This document shows, piece after piece, positions 1 through 12,055 of a stretch of 64,000 nucleotides of DNA. Where the stretch lies: the NCBI GenBank assembly GCA_021791195.1, contig JAJYXB010000022.1, positions 144,245 through 208,244 on the forward strand. Reading direction: 5' to 3'. The position numbers were made by a program, and so were the translations under genes. Position 1 is the stretch's first letter. Every line of letters starts with the position of its first letter. The notes under the pieces are model-generated. The model was given only the letters and a program-made list of their open reading frames with translations. It had not been told where the DNA came from and did no database searches. Source of the DNA: Actinomycetes bacterium. GTDB taxonomy: Bacteria; Actinomycetota; Thermoleophilia; BMS3ABIN01.

Positions 1-479
1 AGGCGCTTGAACAGGAGGAACAGGAAAGGCGCCAGCAGATAGCATTGAACCAGGCAATGGACAAACCAGAAGAAATTCGGTCCGGAGACAAAAGGCGATG
101 CCAGATAAATGTTGAGCGATCTGTAATCGAGATGCCCCAGCATCAGCATATCCGTGTTGTAGTGCGGTGTGACCAGCAGCGCCAGGAAATAGAGCGGATA
201 GATACGCAGGGCGCGGTCAAGGTAAAATCTCGCCGCCAGGCGCGGAGTCAGCCGGCTTTCGGATAGCCTCCGCTGCAGCGAATGCATGATGCCGTTGCCG
301 CTGATAACGAAAAAGATCGACGCCAGGCCGTAACCGAGCCAGGCCAGGTCATAACGGGTCGCGAAACGACTGAAGTAATGCAGGGCGTAATGATCGATGA
401 CGATCAGCAGGATGGCTGCGCCCTTGACATAGCTTGCTGTACGCCGCGAATCGATCGTCCCACCCCCGAGATTGACCAA
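1..479 (-). CDS. Acyltransferase family 3-like integral membrane protein, N-terminal part (truncated by window edge)
   Basis: Open minus-strand frame missed by the ORF track: ...TIDSRRTASYVKGAAILLIVIDHYALHYFSRF...LGYGLASIFFVISGNGIMHSLQRR...RFYLDRALRIYPLYFLALL...; hydrophobic with FFVISG and R-x-x-RIYPLY motifs typical of acyltransferase-3 proteins. Start (TTG at 479) uncertain. Confidence 0.72.
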   Translation of the reverse strand, partial: MVNLGGGTIDSRRTASYVKGAAILLIVIDHYALHYFSRFATRYDLAWLGYGLASIFFVISGNGIMHSLQRRLSESRLTPRLAARFYLDRALRIYPLYFLALLVTPHYNTDMLMLGHLDYRSLNIYLASPFVSGPNFFWFVHCLVQCYLLAPFLFLLFKR

Positions 480-626
480 TAGCAGGATTTGATGTTATCC
501 CGGGACGTGATAAATATCAAGGTTGATTGACATATGCCTGACCGGCTCGACGCGATGAAGCAAGCGGACGCCGAGACACCGGCGAGCGTGAGGGCGATCA
601 TGGGGATCCAGAAATAGGGAAAAATC

Positions 627-3209
627 CTACAGGAACGACCCGCTCCGACGCCGGCCCTGCAGGTACTTGAGCACTTCAAACCAGGCGATGCTGACAAATC
701 CGGCGATAAAGCAGGCGGCCAGGTCGATCGGTTTGAGCTGTTCGAACAGGAAGAGGCCTTTCAGGAAAGGCACATACAGGACCAGGCCGAGAAAGACGGG
801 GACGCTTGCCAGCAGCAGCCACAGCGCGCGGTTCGGCACGCGGATGGTCTGGAAGATGGTCCTGGACCAGGACCTGTTGGTGAGGATCAGCCCCAGGTTG
901 GCGATGATCAGCGTGGTAAAGGTCATGGCGCGGATCGTGCCCTCGCCGTAGCCGCGGTAGTAAAAGAAGGCAAACAGGAACAGCACGATTACCAGCACGC
1001 TGACGCCCTGCAGGATGCTGATCGACAGTGCGCGCCAGCCGAAGAGCGGCTCATGCGGGTCGCGTGGCGGCCGGTCCATCACATTCGCCTCCTCGGGCTC
1101 GGCCTCGAATACCACCGAGCAGGCCGGGTCGATGATCAGCTCCAGGAAGACGATGTGCACCGGATAGAGGACCAGCGGCCAGCCGAGCAGCACCGGCACC
1201 AGCGTCAGGCCCACGATCGGCACGTGGATCGCGAAGATATAAGCCATCGCTTTCTTGATGTTGTCGAAAATGCGCCGGCCGAGCCTCACGGCCCGTACGA
1301 TCGACGAGAAATCGTCGTTCAGCAGCACCAGCGCCGCCGATTCGCGGGCGACGTCCGTGCCGCGCCCGCCCATGGCGATGCCGATGCCGGCCGCCTTGAG
1401 CGCCGGTGAATCGTTGACGCCGTCGCCGGTCATCGCCACCACTTCGCCCCCGGCGCTCATGGCTGTGACCAGCCGCAGCTTCTGCTCGGGGACGACGCGG
1501 GCGAATATGTTGACATTACGGACGCGCTGCGCCAGTTCCTGATCGCTCAGGCGGTCGAGCTCCTGCCCGGTCATCACCTGTTCGCAGTCATGCAGGCCGA
1601 TCCGGCGGGCGATGTTGATGGCTGTGCCGGAATAATCGCCTGTGATCATCACCACGCGCACGCCGGCGCGGTAGCACTCCGCGATCGCGGCCGGCACCTC
1701 GGGCCGCAGGGGATCGGAGAGCGCCAGCAAACCGATCAGTTCGAAATCGAAATCATGTTGCTGCACCGGCAGGGCCGCTTCGCGGAAGTAGGCCCGGGCA
1801 ACGCCCAGCACCCGCAGGCCGGATGCCGCCAGCAGGCCGATCTGCTCTCCCAGAGAGCGGCGGCTTTCCGCGTTCAGGTGGCAGAGATCTGCGATCGCTT
1901 CGGGTGCGCCCTTGGCGGCGATGATGTATTGCTCGCCGTCGGGCGACTGCCAGACGTGCGACAGCGCCAGCAGCTTCCCGGAGAGCGGATATGACTGCAC
2001 CAGCTCCCAGTTGTCATGTAGATGTTCTGTGGTGTTGAGTTCGCGTTCGCCCAGCTGCCGGATGGCTTTCTCCATCGGATCGAACGGATCGCGCTGGCTG
2101 GCGAGGATGCCGTACTCCACCAGTTCGTGGAATTCTTCCGGTAGTGGCCGGGCGTCCGCTGCTTCAAGATCCAGCGTCTCACCTCTGGCCCACAGCTGGC
2201 TGACTTCCATCTGATTGAGCGTCAGCGTCCCGGTTTTATCGACGCACAGCGTTGTCGCCGCCCCCAGTGTCTCGACGGCGGGCATCTGCCGCGTCAGGAC
2301 ATGATTGCGCGATATCCGCCAGGCGCCCAGTGCCAGAAAGACGGTGAGGACGACAGGGAATTCCTCTGGCAGGGTCGCCATCGCCAGGGTGATACCGGCC
2401 AGGAGGCCGCCGAGCCAGTCGCCGCGGGTGGCGCCGTAGATGATGGCGACAGCGGCGCAGAGCGAAAGTCCGATCACGGCCAGGTTGCGCACCAGGCGCC
2501 GCGTCTGCTGCTGCAGGTGCGTCGGCCGGGGCGTGATGGCTTCCAGCGCCTTGCCGATCCTGCCCATCTCGGTGGCGACGCCGGTCTTCTCCACCGTGGC
2601 CACGCCCCGGCCCTGGACCACCAGCGTGCCAGAGAAGATGAAAGGCTGGTCGTCGCCGCCCGGCCTGGCGCCTGATTCCTCGCCGGGCCCGGCGCCCGGC
2701 GCTGCACTGGCATCGGCGAGTTTGCGCACCGGGACCGACTCACCTGTCAGCAGTGACTCGTCGACGCTGAGGTTGACGCTGGAGAAAAGCCTGGCATCAG
2801 CAGGCACGCGGTCGCCCTCATCGACGACAAGGATATCGCCGCGGACTACTTCGCGGCCGGCGATGCGGCTGATCTTGCCACCGCGGATGACGCGCGCGCG
2901 GGGGCTGGAGAGATTGCGCAGCGCTTCCAGGGCGCGCTCAGTCTTGCGCTCCTGGTAGAAAGTGATGCTCATGATCACGAAGACAAACAAGAGCAGCAGC
3001 AGAGCCTCCTCGAGATTGCCGAGGAAGAGGTAGAGGGTGCCCGCGGCGATCAGAAGCAGGAACATCGGTTCCCGGACCACGTCGACGCCGATCCGCAGGA
3101 AACTGCGGCGCCCGGCGGAGGGCAGCTCGTTGTAGCCCCCGGTCCTGAGCCGCTGGCTCGCCTCTTCTGGCGAAAGGCCGCTGATGGATGTCAGGTCAGT
3201 CTGTGGCAA
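627..3209 (-). CDS. P-type cation-transporting ATPase (P2-type, HAD-IC)
   Basis: 860 aa; DKTGTLT phosphorylation motif, TGES, TGDGVNDSPALKAAGIGIAMG, N-terminal cation ATPase domain; TM4 motif LPEEFPVVLTVFLALG. Confidence 0.95.
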   Translation of the reverse strand: MPQTDLTSISGLSPEEASQRLRTGGYNELPSAGRRSFLRIGVDVVREPMFLLLIAAGTLYLFLGNLEEALLLLLFVFVIMSITFYQERKTERALEALRNLSSPRARVIRGGKISRIAGREVVRGDILVVDEGDRVPADARLFSSVNLSVDESLLTGESVPVRKLADASAAPGAGPGEESGARPGGDDQPFIFSGTLVVQGRGVATVEKTGVATEMGRIGKALEAITPRPTHLQQQTRRLVRNLAVIGLSLCAAVAIIYGATRGDWLGGLLAGITLAMATLPEEFPVVLTVFLALGAWRISRNHVLTRQMPAVETLGAATTLCVDKTGTLTLNQMEVSQLWARGETLDLEAADARPLPEEFHELVEYGILASQRDPFDPMEKAIRQLGERELNTTEHLHDNWELVQSYPLSGKLLALSHVWQSPDGEQYIIAAKGAPEAIADLCHLNAESRRSLGEQIGLLAASGLRVLGVARAYFREAALPVQQHDFDFELIGLLALSDPLRPEVPAAIAECYRAGVRVVMITGDYSGTAINIARRIGLHDCEQVMTGQELDRLSDQELAQRVRNVNIFARVVPEQKLRLVTAMSAGGEVVAMTGDGVNDSPALKAAGIGIAMGGRGTDVARESAALVLLNDDFSSIVRAVRLGRRIFDNIKKAMAYIFAIHVPIVGLTLVPVLLGWPLVLYPVHIVFLELIIDPACSVVFEAEPEEANVMDRPPRDPHEPLFGWRALSISILQGVSVLVIVLFLFAFFYYRGYGEGTIRAMTFTTLIIANLGLILTNRSWSRTIFQTIRVPNRALWLLLASVPVFLGLVLYVPFLKGLFLFEQLKPIDLAACFIAGFVSIAWFEVLKYLQGRRRSGSFL

Positions 3210-3370
3210 GCTGCTTCCGTTCCCTGTTGGCCCGCGCCGTGCTGAGTTGTATGGCGATGGCCACCGGCTGATTCTAACATGGCTGTTTTACTTAAAGCCC
3301 ACACGCCCTGTGGCCGAAAAACTGGATAGGCATTTTTTGGCAAAAAGCAGGCTGAAAGGAGGATGGTTCC

Positions 3371-3580
3371 ATGGTGAAGGTTGTGAAATATTCCAAAGAG
3401 CTTGCCCCCGACGAGCAGGCGGTATGCGCCGAGCAACTGGCAAACTGCGAAAAGACGGCAACGCTGCATGTATGTTTTGAGGATGGCAGCGGCGCCTATG
3501 TCTGCAAGCGGTGTTTTGCCCGTCGCGTCAATGAATGCACCTGGATCACGGATGACCTGAAGATGATGCTGGCTTCCTGA
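3371..3580 (+). CDS. Small conserved-looking hypothetical protein with Cys residues (69 aa)
   Basis: ATG preceded by strong RBS (AAAGGAGGatggttcc); MVKVVKYSKELAPDEQAVCAEQLANCEKTATLHVCFEDGSGAYVCKRCFARRVNE... Confidence 0.7.
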   Translation: MVKVVKYSKELAPDEQAVCAEQLANCEKTATLHVCFEDGSGAYVCKRCFARRVNECTWITDDLKMMLAS

Positions 3581-3634
3581 TACTTCGCGTTGCTGCGGCG
3601 GCTGAAAGCTGCCCGCATCCGGACACGGCATGAA

Positions 3635-3665
3635 AAAGGCCGCCTGTTTCCAGGCGGCCTTTCCG
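3635..3665. terminator. Rho-independent terminator hairpin
   Basis: Perfect 12-bp stem AAAGGCCGCCTG-TTTC-CAGGCGGCCTTT. Confidence 0.8.
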
Positions 3666-3900
3666 ATTGCCGGCTGAATCGCGTTACCAGCTGTGATCTT
3701 GACACAAAAACTGTCTTGGTGTTTCAGCACGAACTGTCTTTCATGTCCACGCTGAACCTGGCCTGAAATCGGGGAGCGGGCGGGCCTGTTTGCAGTTGTG
3801 CATCCGGGCAGATATAATTTCCAGCGGTTCCGGCCTGTCGGGAGGCACTAAATGCTGCCGGTAGGCTTTCTTTCTGGTAGGGTTCAATCTAGGATTATTT

Positions 3901-5706
3901 TTGATTTTTAGACGACGTCGCCGGACGACTAATCTAAGCAGCAGTCCCCGCATAAACAGAGGTTCAAGGGGTTCGCGCTACCGCAGGCCAAGCCGCTGGG
4001 CGCGAATCCTGAAATGGACCGTCCTTTTGATTTTCGCGATCATCCTGATTTCGGCGATCGCCGGTTTCCTTTTCGTCTATCACACGCTGGGGCAGATGAG
4101 TTCCAACAATCTCCCCGTGGTTGACGCGGCCAGGGGGCAGCTGGACATCCCCAATCCCGACCAGGCAGAGAACATCCTCGTCATGGGCACCGACGACAGC
4201 GCCACGCAGGGCAATTCCGACACGCTGATGCTCGTCCGGGTCGATCCCAACGCCGGCTTCGTCTCGATCCTGTCCATTCCCCGTGACCTGCAGGTGGATA
4301 TCCCGGGCTATGGAATCCAAAAAATCAATGCCGCTTACCCGATCGGCGGCGCTTCGCTGGCTATCCAGACGGTAAAGAAGCTTACCGGGGAGCCGATCCA
4401 CCACTTCGTATCGATTAACTTCACCGGTTTCGAGAAGGCTGTGGATGCTCTGGGAGGCGTCTATGTAGATGTGGACCAGCGTTACTATAATGACAACAGC
4501 AACGCCGCCTGGGGCCAGGCGTACGAGCCCATCAATCTGCAGCCCGGCTACCAGAAGCTGAACGGGCACGATGCCCTCGAGTTCGCCCGCTACCGGCACA
4601 CCGACAGCGACTTTGTGCGCATCGCGCGCCAGCAGACATTCATCACTGACGCCAAATCCCAGTTGATCAACTGGGGCAACATCACCAAGATACCGGCGCT
4701 GGCTGATATCTTCGGCTCGAACACGACCTCGGATATCGGCGCCGGCGACGCGCTGTCGCTGATCAAATTCGTCACGGGAATGCGGAAGGATCACATCTTC
4801 CAGCAGCAGTTTCCGATCAAGACACAGTCAGGCACCACGTATCTGCTTGTGGACAAAGTCCAGGAGAAAAAGGTGCTGAAGAACTTCGAATCGCCCGATC
4901 TGAGCGCGCCGCAGCCAACGGTGCCCGGCGCCGCTCCGCCGGCGCCGCCGGCGCTTTCGCAGCAGACCCTGCAGACGCAGGTTGAGATCCTCAACGGCGG
5001 CGCGCCTTCAGGGGCGGCGGCGCAGGTTGCCGGGCTGCTGAAACAGAAGGGCCTGACCAATGTCACGGTAGGCGGCGATGCCAACAACAATTATCAGGAC
5101 AATCAGATTTATTATCTGAATGACAGCAAGCCGGCGGCGGATGAGCTGGCCGACCTGTTCCAGCCGGCCAAGGAATCGCCGATGCCGACCGGCCTGTCGA
5201 CCAGCGCGCAGGTGCTGATCGTCGTGGGCTCGAACTTCGCCGGCAGCCTCACTCAAAGTCAGCCACGGCAGCAGCAGGCACAACCGCTGCAGTTCGAAAA
5301 CGTCCCGCAGACGACGCCCCGCTGGCAGCAGGCGGCTTCCCAGGCATCGTTCAGGCTGGAGCGGCCCACCAGCTTCCCCACGGATTTCAAGTATGACGAT
5401 TTCCGCATCTATCAGATAGACGCCGATGGCGGTCCCAAGCCGGCGCTCAAGGTTGTCTGTGATGATCAGAACGGCAACCCCTGGGGGATCATGGAAACCA
5501 CCTTCACCGATGCGCCGCTCCTGAATCAGCCCAGTGTCCAGAAGCAGATCAACGGCAAGAATTACATGTTCTTCTACAGTGGCGACAAGCTGAAGTACCT
5601 GGCCTGGCAGGACAACGGCGTACTTTACTGGATCTCCAATTCACTGATGGGCACGCTGGACGAAAACACGATGGTCCAGCTGGCGGTCTCTTTCCAGCAG
5701 GTCTGA
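3901..5706 (+). CDS. LytR-CpsA-Psr (LCP) family cell wall protein with LytR C-terminal domain
   Basis: 601 aa; N-terminal TM, ENILVMGTDDS...DTLMLVRVDP...VSILSIPRDLQVDIPGYG...INAAYPIGG...GHDALEFARYRHTDSDFVRIARQQ; VEILNG...AAQVAGLLKQKGLTNV LytR_C-like segment. Confidence 0.94.
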   Translation: MIFRRRRRTTNLSSSPRINRGSRGSRYRRPSRWARILKWTVLLIFAIILISAIAGFLFVYHTLGQMSSNNLPVVDAARGQLDIPNPDQAENILVMGTDDSATQGNSDTLMLVRVDPNAGFVSILSIPRDLQVDIPGYGIQKINAAYPIGGASLAIQTVKKLTGEPIHHFVSINFTGFEKAVDALGGVYVDVDQRYYNDNSNAAWGQAYEPINLQPGYQKLNGHDALEFARYRHTDSDFVRIARQQTFITDAKSQLINWGNITKIPALADIFGSNTTSDIGAGDALSLIKFVTGMRKDHIFQQQFPIKTQSGTTYLLVDKVQEKKVLKNFESPDLSAPQPTVPGAAPPAPPALSQQTLQTQVEILNGGAPSGAAAQVAGLLKQKGLTNVTVGGDANNNYQDNQIYYLNDSKPAADELADLFQPAKESPMPTGLSTSAQVLIVVGSNFAGSLTQSQPRQQQAQPLQFENVPQTTPRWQQAASQASFRLERPTSFPTDFKYDDFRIYQIDADGGPKPALKVVCDDQNGNPWGIMETTFTDAPLLNQPSVQKQINGKNYMFFYSGDKLKYLAWQDNGVLYWISNSLMGTLDENTMVQLAVSFQQV

Positions 5707-5892
5707 CCGGCACGCACTCCCTTCCCCGCCTGCTCCGGATGCAGTCAGCCGGGCAATCCCCAATCCTGTGCCAAGCCGCCGCGGGACCTGGTGGCGTCCC
5801 TGCCATTCCGGCTTTTGCGGACCGCAGGAAACAGCGGCGCGGGCGGAAATATATTTACGAACATTCATCCGCCCAAAAAGAGAGGATCTGAT

Positions 5893-6336
5893 ATGCCCCT
5901 GATCGAACCGCCCAAGCACGAGCGCCACAAGCCCGAGGACGTCAACAAAAAGCACAAGCAACAACTTGGTTTGCAGGACCGGCTGGCCCTGGTGATCACC
6001 ACCGCTATCGGCACCATGTACGCGGTTTATTTCTTTGCCGTCTTTATGGCAGGCTGGATGCTCTGGCAGAGTTTTTTTTACGGACGGCCTTTCGACCCCT
6101 ATCCGTTTGCCTTCCTGCTATTTTTAGGCAACATCGTCCAGCTGCTGCTGATGCCGTTGATCATGGTGGGGCAGAACATCCAGGGCCGTCACGCGGAGCT
6201 GAGGGCGGGCGAAGAATACCGCACCACGGTCACCAGCTACCATGACATCGAGCATGTTCTGAAGCATCTCAACGCGCAGGATGAGGAACTGCTCAAACAG
6301 ACGGGCCTGCTGGAGCAGTTGATCAAAAACAGGTAG
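5893..6336 (+). CDS. DUF1003-like small integral membrane protein
   Basis: Start at ATG 5893 with AGAGAGGA RBS: MPLIEPPKHERHKPEDVNKKHKQQLGLQDRLALVITTAIGTMYAVYF...FDPYPFAFLLFLGNIVQLLLMPLIMVGQNIQGRHAELRAGEEYRT. Confidence 0.82.
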   Translation: MPLIEPPKHERHKPEDVNKKHKQQLGLQDRLALVITTAIGTMYAVYFFAVFMAGWMLWQSFFYGRPFDPYPFAFLLFLGNIVQLLLMPLIMVGQNIQGRHAELRAGEEYRTTVTSYHDIEHVLKHLNAQDEELLKQTGLLEQLIKNR

Positions 6337-6376
6337 CTTTTTACCGGGCGCGGTCAGGCCGCGGCGTGGCCGCGGA

Positions 6377-6703
6377 TTATCCGAAGTTGTATGGCATTCC
6401 CCAGAGCTCGTTGAAATAGCCATTGAAGAGCACCTGCTGCGAACCCATCACGTTGGCCTGCGTGGTTTCGCTGGCGTCGGTCCAGCCACGCAGCTCAACC
6501 AGCTGGCCGGACAGATTCGCAAAAAACGGGTGCACTTCCTGCCCGGGAAGGAGTTTGCCCGCAGCCTCGGTGGTGCCATTGGTATTGTTGCCGCTTACGC
6601 TGTGGCCGGCGCCATCGAGCGTGATGCCGTCGCCGGCGATATGGTAACCGGTATCCCTGACGGGCCATAGCCTCGCCCGCCCGTCCGCCCGGCCGCGGAA
6701 CAC
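6377..6703 (-). pseudogene. Fragment resembling a NosD-type right-handed beta-helix secreted protein
   Basis: IAGDGITLDGAGHSVSGNNTNG resembles VTGADGIQIDSDHVVLDGNGHTLTGNNSG of the 37547-38710 protein; no signal peptide or RBS; short. Confidence 0.45.
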
Positions 6704-6801
6704 GCAACAGAAGTAAAATTATATGATTACTACGCGCAGGCTTTTCAATGCCCAAACAGCAGCTCTGCGGAAATGCATGCTAAATGTAGCTTTAATGTAG
6801 C

Positions 6802-7176
6802 TTATTCTTCGCCCTCGGCTTCTCCGGCCCAGATCTCGAGCATGTGTTCCTTCACGGCCTGCTTGCGCTTCCACATATCTTTCTTGAGCTTCATTTTTTC
6901 TTCCGCCATGTCAACCAGCTCTTCCGCTATTTCATCGAGCTTGTCGCCCCAGCGGGCGTCGATCCTGGCTTTCACCTTTTCCAGCAGCAGCTTCTTGACC
7001 GCTTTTTTTGCCAGGTGGCCATGGCCGCGGCCGGTCTCTCGCCCGTAGCCGGATTCCCCGCCGTGCGGCATGCCGCAGACCGGGCACTTGTGATGTCCTT
7101 TTCCTCCGCACCCCGGGCCGTACCCGTGATAGCCATGGCTAGACTCATGTTCCGTTGAATAAACCACGATCGACAC
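6802..7176 (-). CDS. His/Gly-rich putative metal-binding hypothetical protein
   Basis: STEHESSHGYHGYGPGCGGKGHHKCPVCGMPHGGESGYG...GHGHLAKKAVKKLLLEKVKARIDARWGDKLDEIAEELVDMAEEKMKLKKDMW; GGAGG RBS better placed for an internal GTG four codons in. Confidence 0.68.
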   Translation of the reverse strand: MSIVVYSTEHESSHGYHGYGPGCGGKGHHKCPVCGMPHGGESGYGRETGRGHGHLAKKAVKKLLLEKVKARIDARWGDKLDEIAEELVDMAEEKMKLKKDMWKRKQAVKEHMLEIWAGEAEGEE

Positions 7177-7182
7177 CTCCGT

Positions 7183-7737
7183 TTAGTCTATTTCTTTCAT
7201 GGAGGGATTCCCCCGGGTCTGGCGTCTGAAACCTGTCGGCGTTTTTTGACCCGCGCACCTGGAAAAACGCGGGTCGCGCCGGTCGATCAGGGGACCATAC
7301 AGGAATTTGGCCAGTTCCAGCAGCGGCAGGATGCCGGAGGCATGGAAGGTGCCCACAAGCGGCGCCTGCCCGAGCGCGAGCGCCGCCGCGCAGGGGAATG
7401 GCATCGCGGGCTCGTGCAGATGAAGCAGGTCGAATCTATCCTTTTCCAGGATGCGCCGCAGCCGGAGGACGGTCGCGGGGCTGACCATAACGTTCGCCAG
7501 CGAGCCGTTGCTCGGAACCACCACCGTGTGACCGATCGGGATGATATCGTCCGGAGGACGTTACTTCCTGCCCAGGCGGACGTGCAGCAGGCGGCTCATC
7601 GGGCCGGGCGGGTCGATGCCGACGACGGTTCGTGTCTCTATCCCGAGCTGGCGCAGCGCCCGCGCCTGCCACTCGGCATGCTCGATCACGCCGCCGCGGT
7701 ACGACCACGAATAAGGCACGATGATGCCGACCTTCAT
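7183..7737 (-). pseudogene. GT4 glycosyltransferase (PimA-like) pseudogene: in-frame TAA and C-terminal truncation
   Basis: Minus frame from ATG 7737: MKVGIIVPYSWSYRGGVIEHAEWQARALRQLGIETRTVVGIDPPGPMSRLLHVRLGRK* (TAA at 7561-7563), then same frame RPPDDIIPIGHTVVVPSNGSLANVMVSPATVLRLRRILEKDRFDLLHLHEPAMPFPCAAALALGQAPLVGTFHASG..., ending after ~180 codons. Confidence 0.78.
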
Positions 7738-7836
7738 GGGCAGCCTCTCCGCATGAGGCGGTGTTTTCCGTCACGCTCGGTTTTCAGGCGTTCATCCGGC
7801 GTTGCGACCTCCTCCAGCCTGGTCCCGGGGCGGGCA

Positions 7837-8490
7837 CTATTTCAACGCCTGCATCAGACCCTGCTCGCTGTCAACTGAAGTTAGCGCCAGCAGCTCGTCG
7901 CCGCCTTCCAGGCGGGTGCCGCCGCCGGGGATGATGAGTTCGCCGCCGCGCAGGACCGTGACGATGACAGTCCCGGGAGGCAGACTCAGTTCGCTCACCG
8001 GCTTGCCGCAGGCCGATGAATCGCCTGCGATTGTGATTTCTACCAGGGCTACTTCGCCGCCCCGCAGCTTCAGCAGCGTTATCAGATCACCCAGAGACAT
8101 CTCTTCCTCGATGATCTTGGTGATGATGTCGGTTGGCGAAACCGCAACATCCACGCCCCAATCCCTGGTGTAGAGCCAGGAGTTGCGCGGGTTATTGACT
8201 CTGGCTATCACCCGTGGCACGCCGAAGTGGGTTTTGGCCAGCTGAGCGATGACGAGGTTATCCTCATCGTCTCCGGTTGTGGCCACTACCAGATCGGAGT
8301 TGCGCACGCCCGCGTTTTCCAGCACCAGGGGATCGCAGCCATCGGCCCAGATAACTCTGATGCCCTCCATCACCAGGCGCGCCTGTTCTTCCTTGACTTC
8401 GACCGCAACGACCCGGTGCGCGCCGCTCTCCGCCAGCTGCTGGCCCAGGTATGCTCCGGTCCTGCCCAATCCCACGATGAGTACATTCAT
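7837..8490 (-). CDS. TrkA-family K+ uptake regulatory protein (TrkA-N/TrkA-C)
   Basis: Start at ATG 8490 with AGGAGGGG RBS: MNVLIVGLGRTGAYLGQQLAESGAHRVVAVEVKEEQARL...VVATTGDDEDNLVIAQLAKTHFGVPRVIARVNNPRN... Confidence 0.92.
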   Translation of the reverse strand: MNVLIVGLGRTGAYLGQQLAESGAHRVVAVEVKEEQARLVMEGIRVIWADGCDPLVLENAGVRNSDLVVATTGDDEDNLVIAQLAKTHFGVPRVIARVNNPRNSWLYTRDWGVDVAVSPTDIITKIIEEEMSLGDLITLLKLRGGEVALVEITIAGDSSACGKPVSELSLPPGTVIVTVLRGGELIIPGGGTRLEGGDELLALTSVDSEQGLMQALK

Positions 8491-8498
8491 TGCCCCTC

Positions 8499-9145
8499 CT
8501 AAAAGCCGGCCATTTTTTTGAACCGGCCCAGGAAATCGGACGCCACGCACGCATAGACCAGATCGCTGCTTTCAAACACTGTCGCGCCGGCAGGCACCAA
8601 GGCCAGGCCTTGCCTGACGATGCACGTGATCAGCGCCTGCCCTTCAACCTGGAGATCGCCGACGGCATGGCCGGCCAGTTGCGCCGGCGCCTCGAACTCC
8701 AGCAGCTGAGCCTCGCCGCTGCCGAAGCTCAGCTCGCTCTTGAGCTCGGCATACAGCAGGTGCTCGCGGATCTGGCCCGCTCCCCAGACCGTCGAGGAAA
8801 TGGTGGGAATGCCGAACCGCTTATAGATGTCGGCGCGCGCCGGGTCATAGATCCGGGTGATCACCCTGGGAACATGGAACACCCGTTTGGCGATCAGCGC
8901 CGAGATGATGTTGCTGTTGTCGCCGTTGGTCACGGATGCGAAGCCGTCGGCGTTCTCGATGCCCGCCTCGATCAGCGTGTCCCGGTCAAATCCGACACCA
9001 GCCACTGCCTTTCCCCCGAAGGACGGGTTTAAACGGCGGAAGGCCTTGGGCTCCTTGTCGATAATGGCGATCTCGTGCCCTTCGACGTACAGCGCGCTGG
9101 CCAGCTGTGAGCCGACCCTGCCGCAACCCAGAACAACGAATTTCA

Positions 9146-9149
<4 letters not shown>
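8499..9149 (-). CDS. TrkA-family K+ uptake regulatory protein (second, tandem)
   Basis: MKFVVLGCGRVGSQLASALYVEGHEIAIIDKEPKAFRRL...FASVTNGDNSNIISALIAKRVFHVPRVITRIYDPARADIY. Confidence 0.92.
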
Positions 9150-11944
<2,795 letters not shown>

Positions 11945-12055
11945 ACAAATGTCCCGGTGCGGTTGACCCGTCCAGTTGCCCTGCGGCTCGAAATTGCCAC
12001 GTCGTTTTCCCCGGCGGAAGAAACCGGCAAACGCGGACCCGCCGCCCAACAGGCA

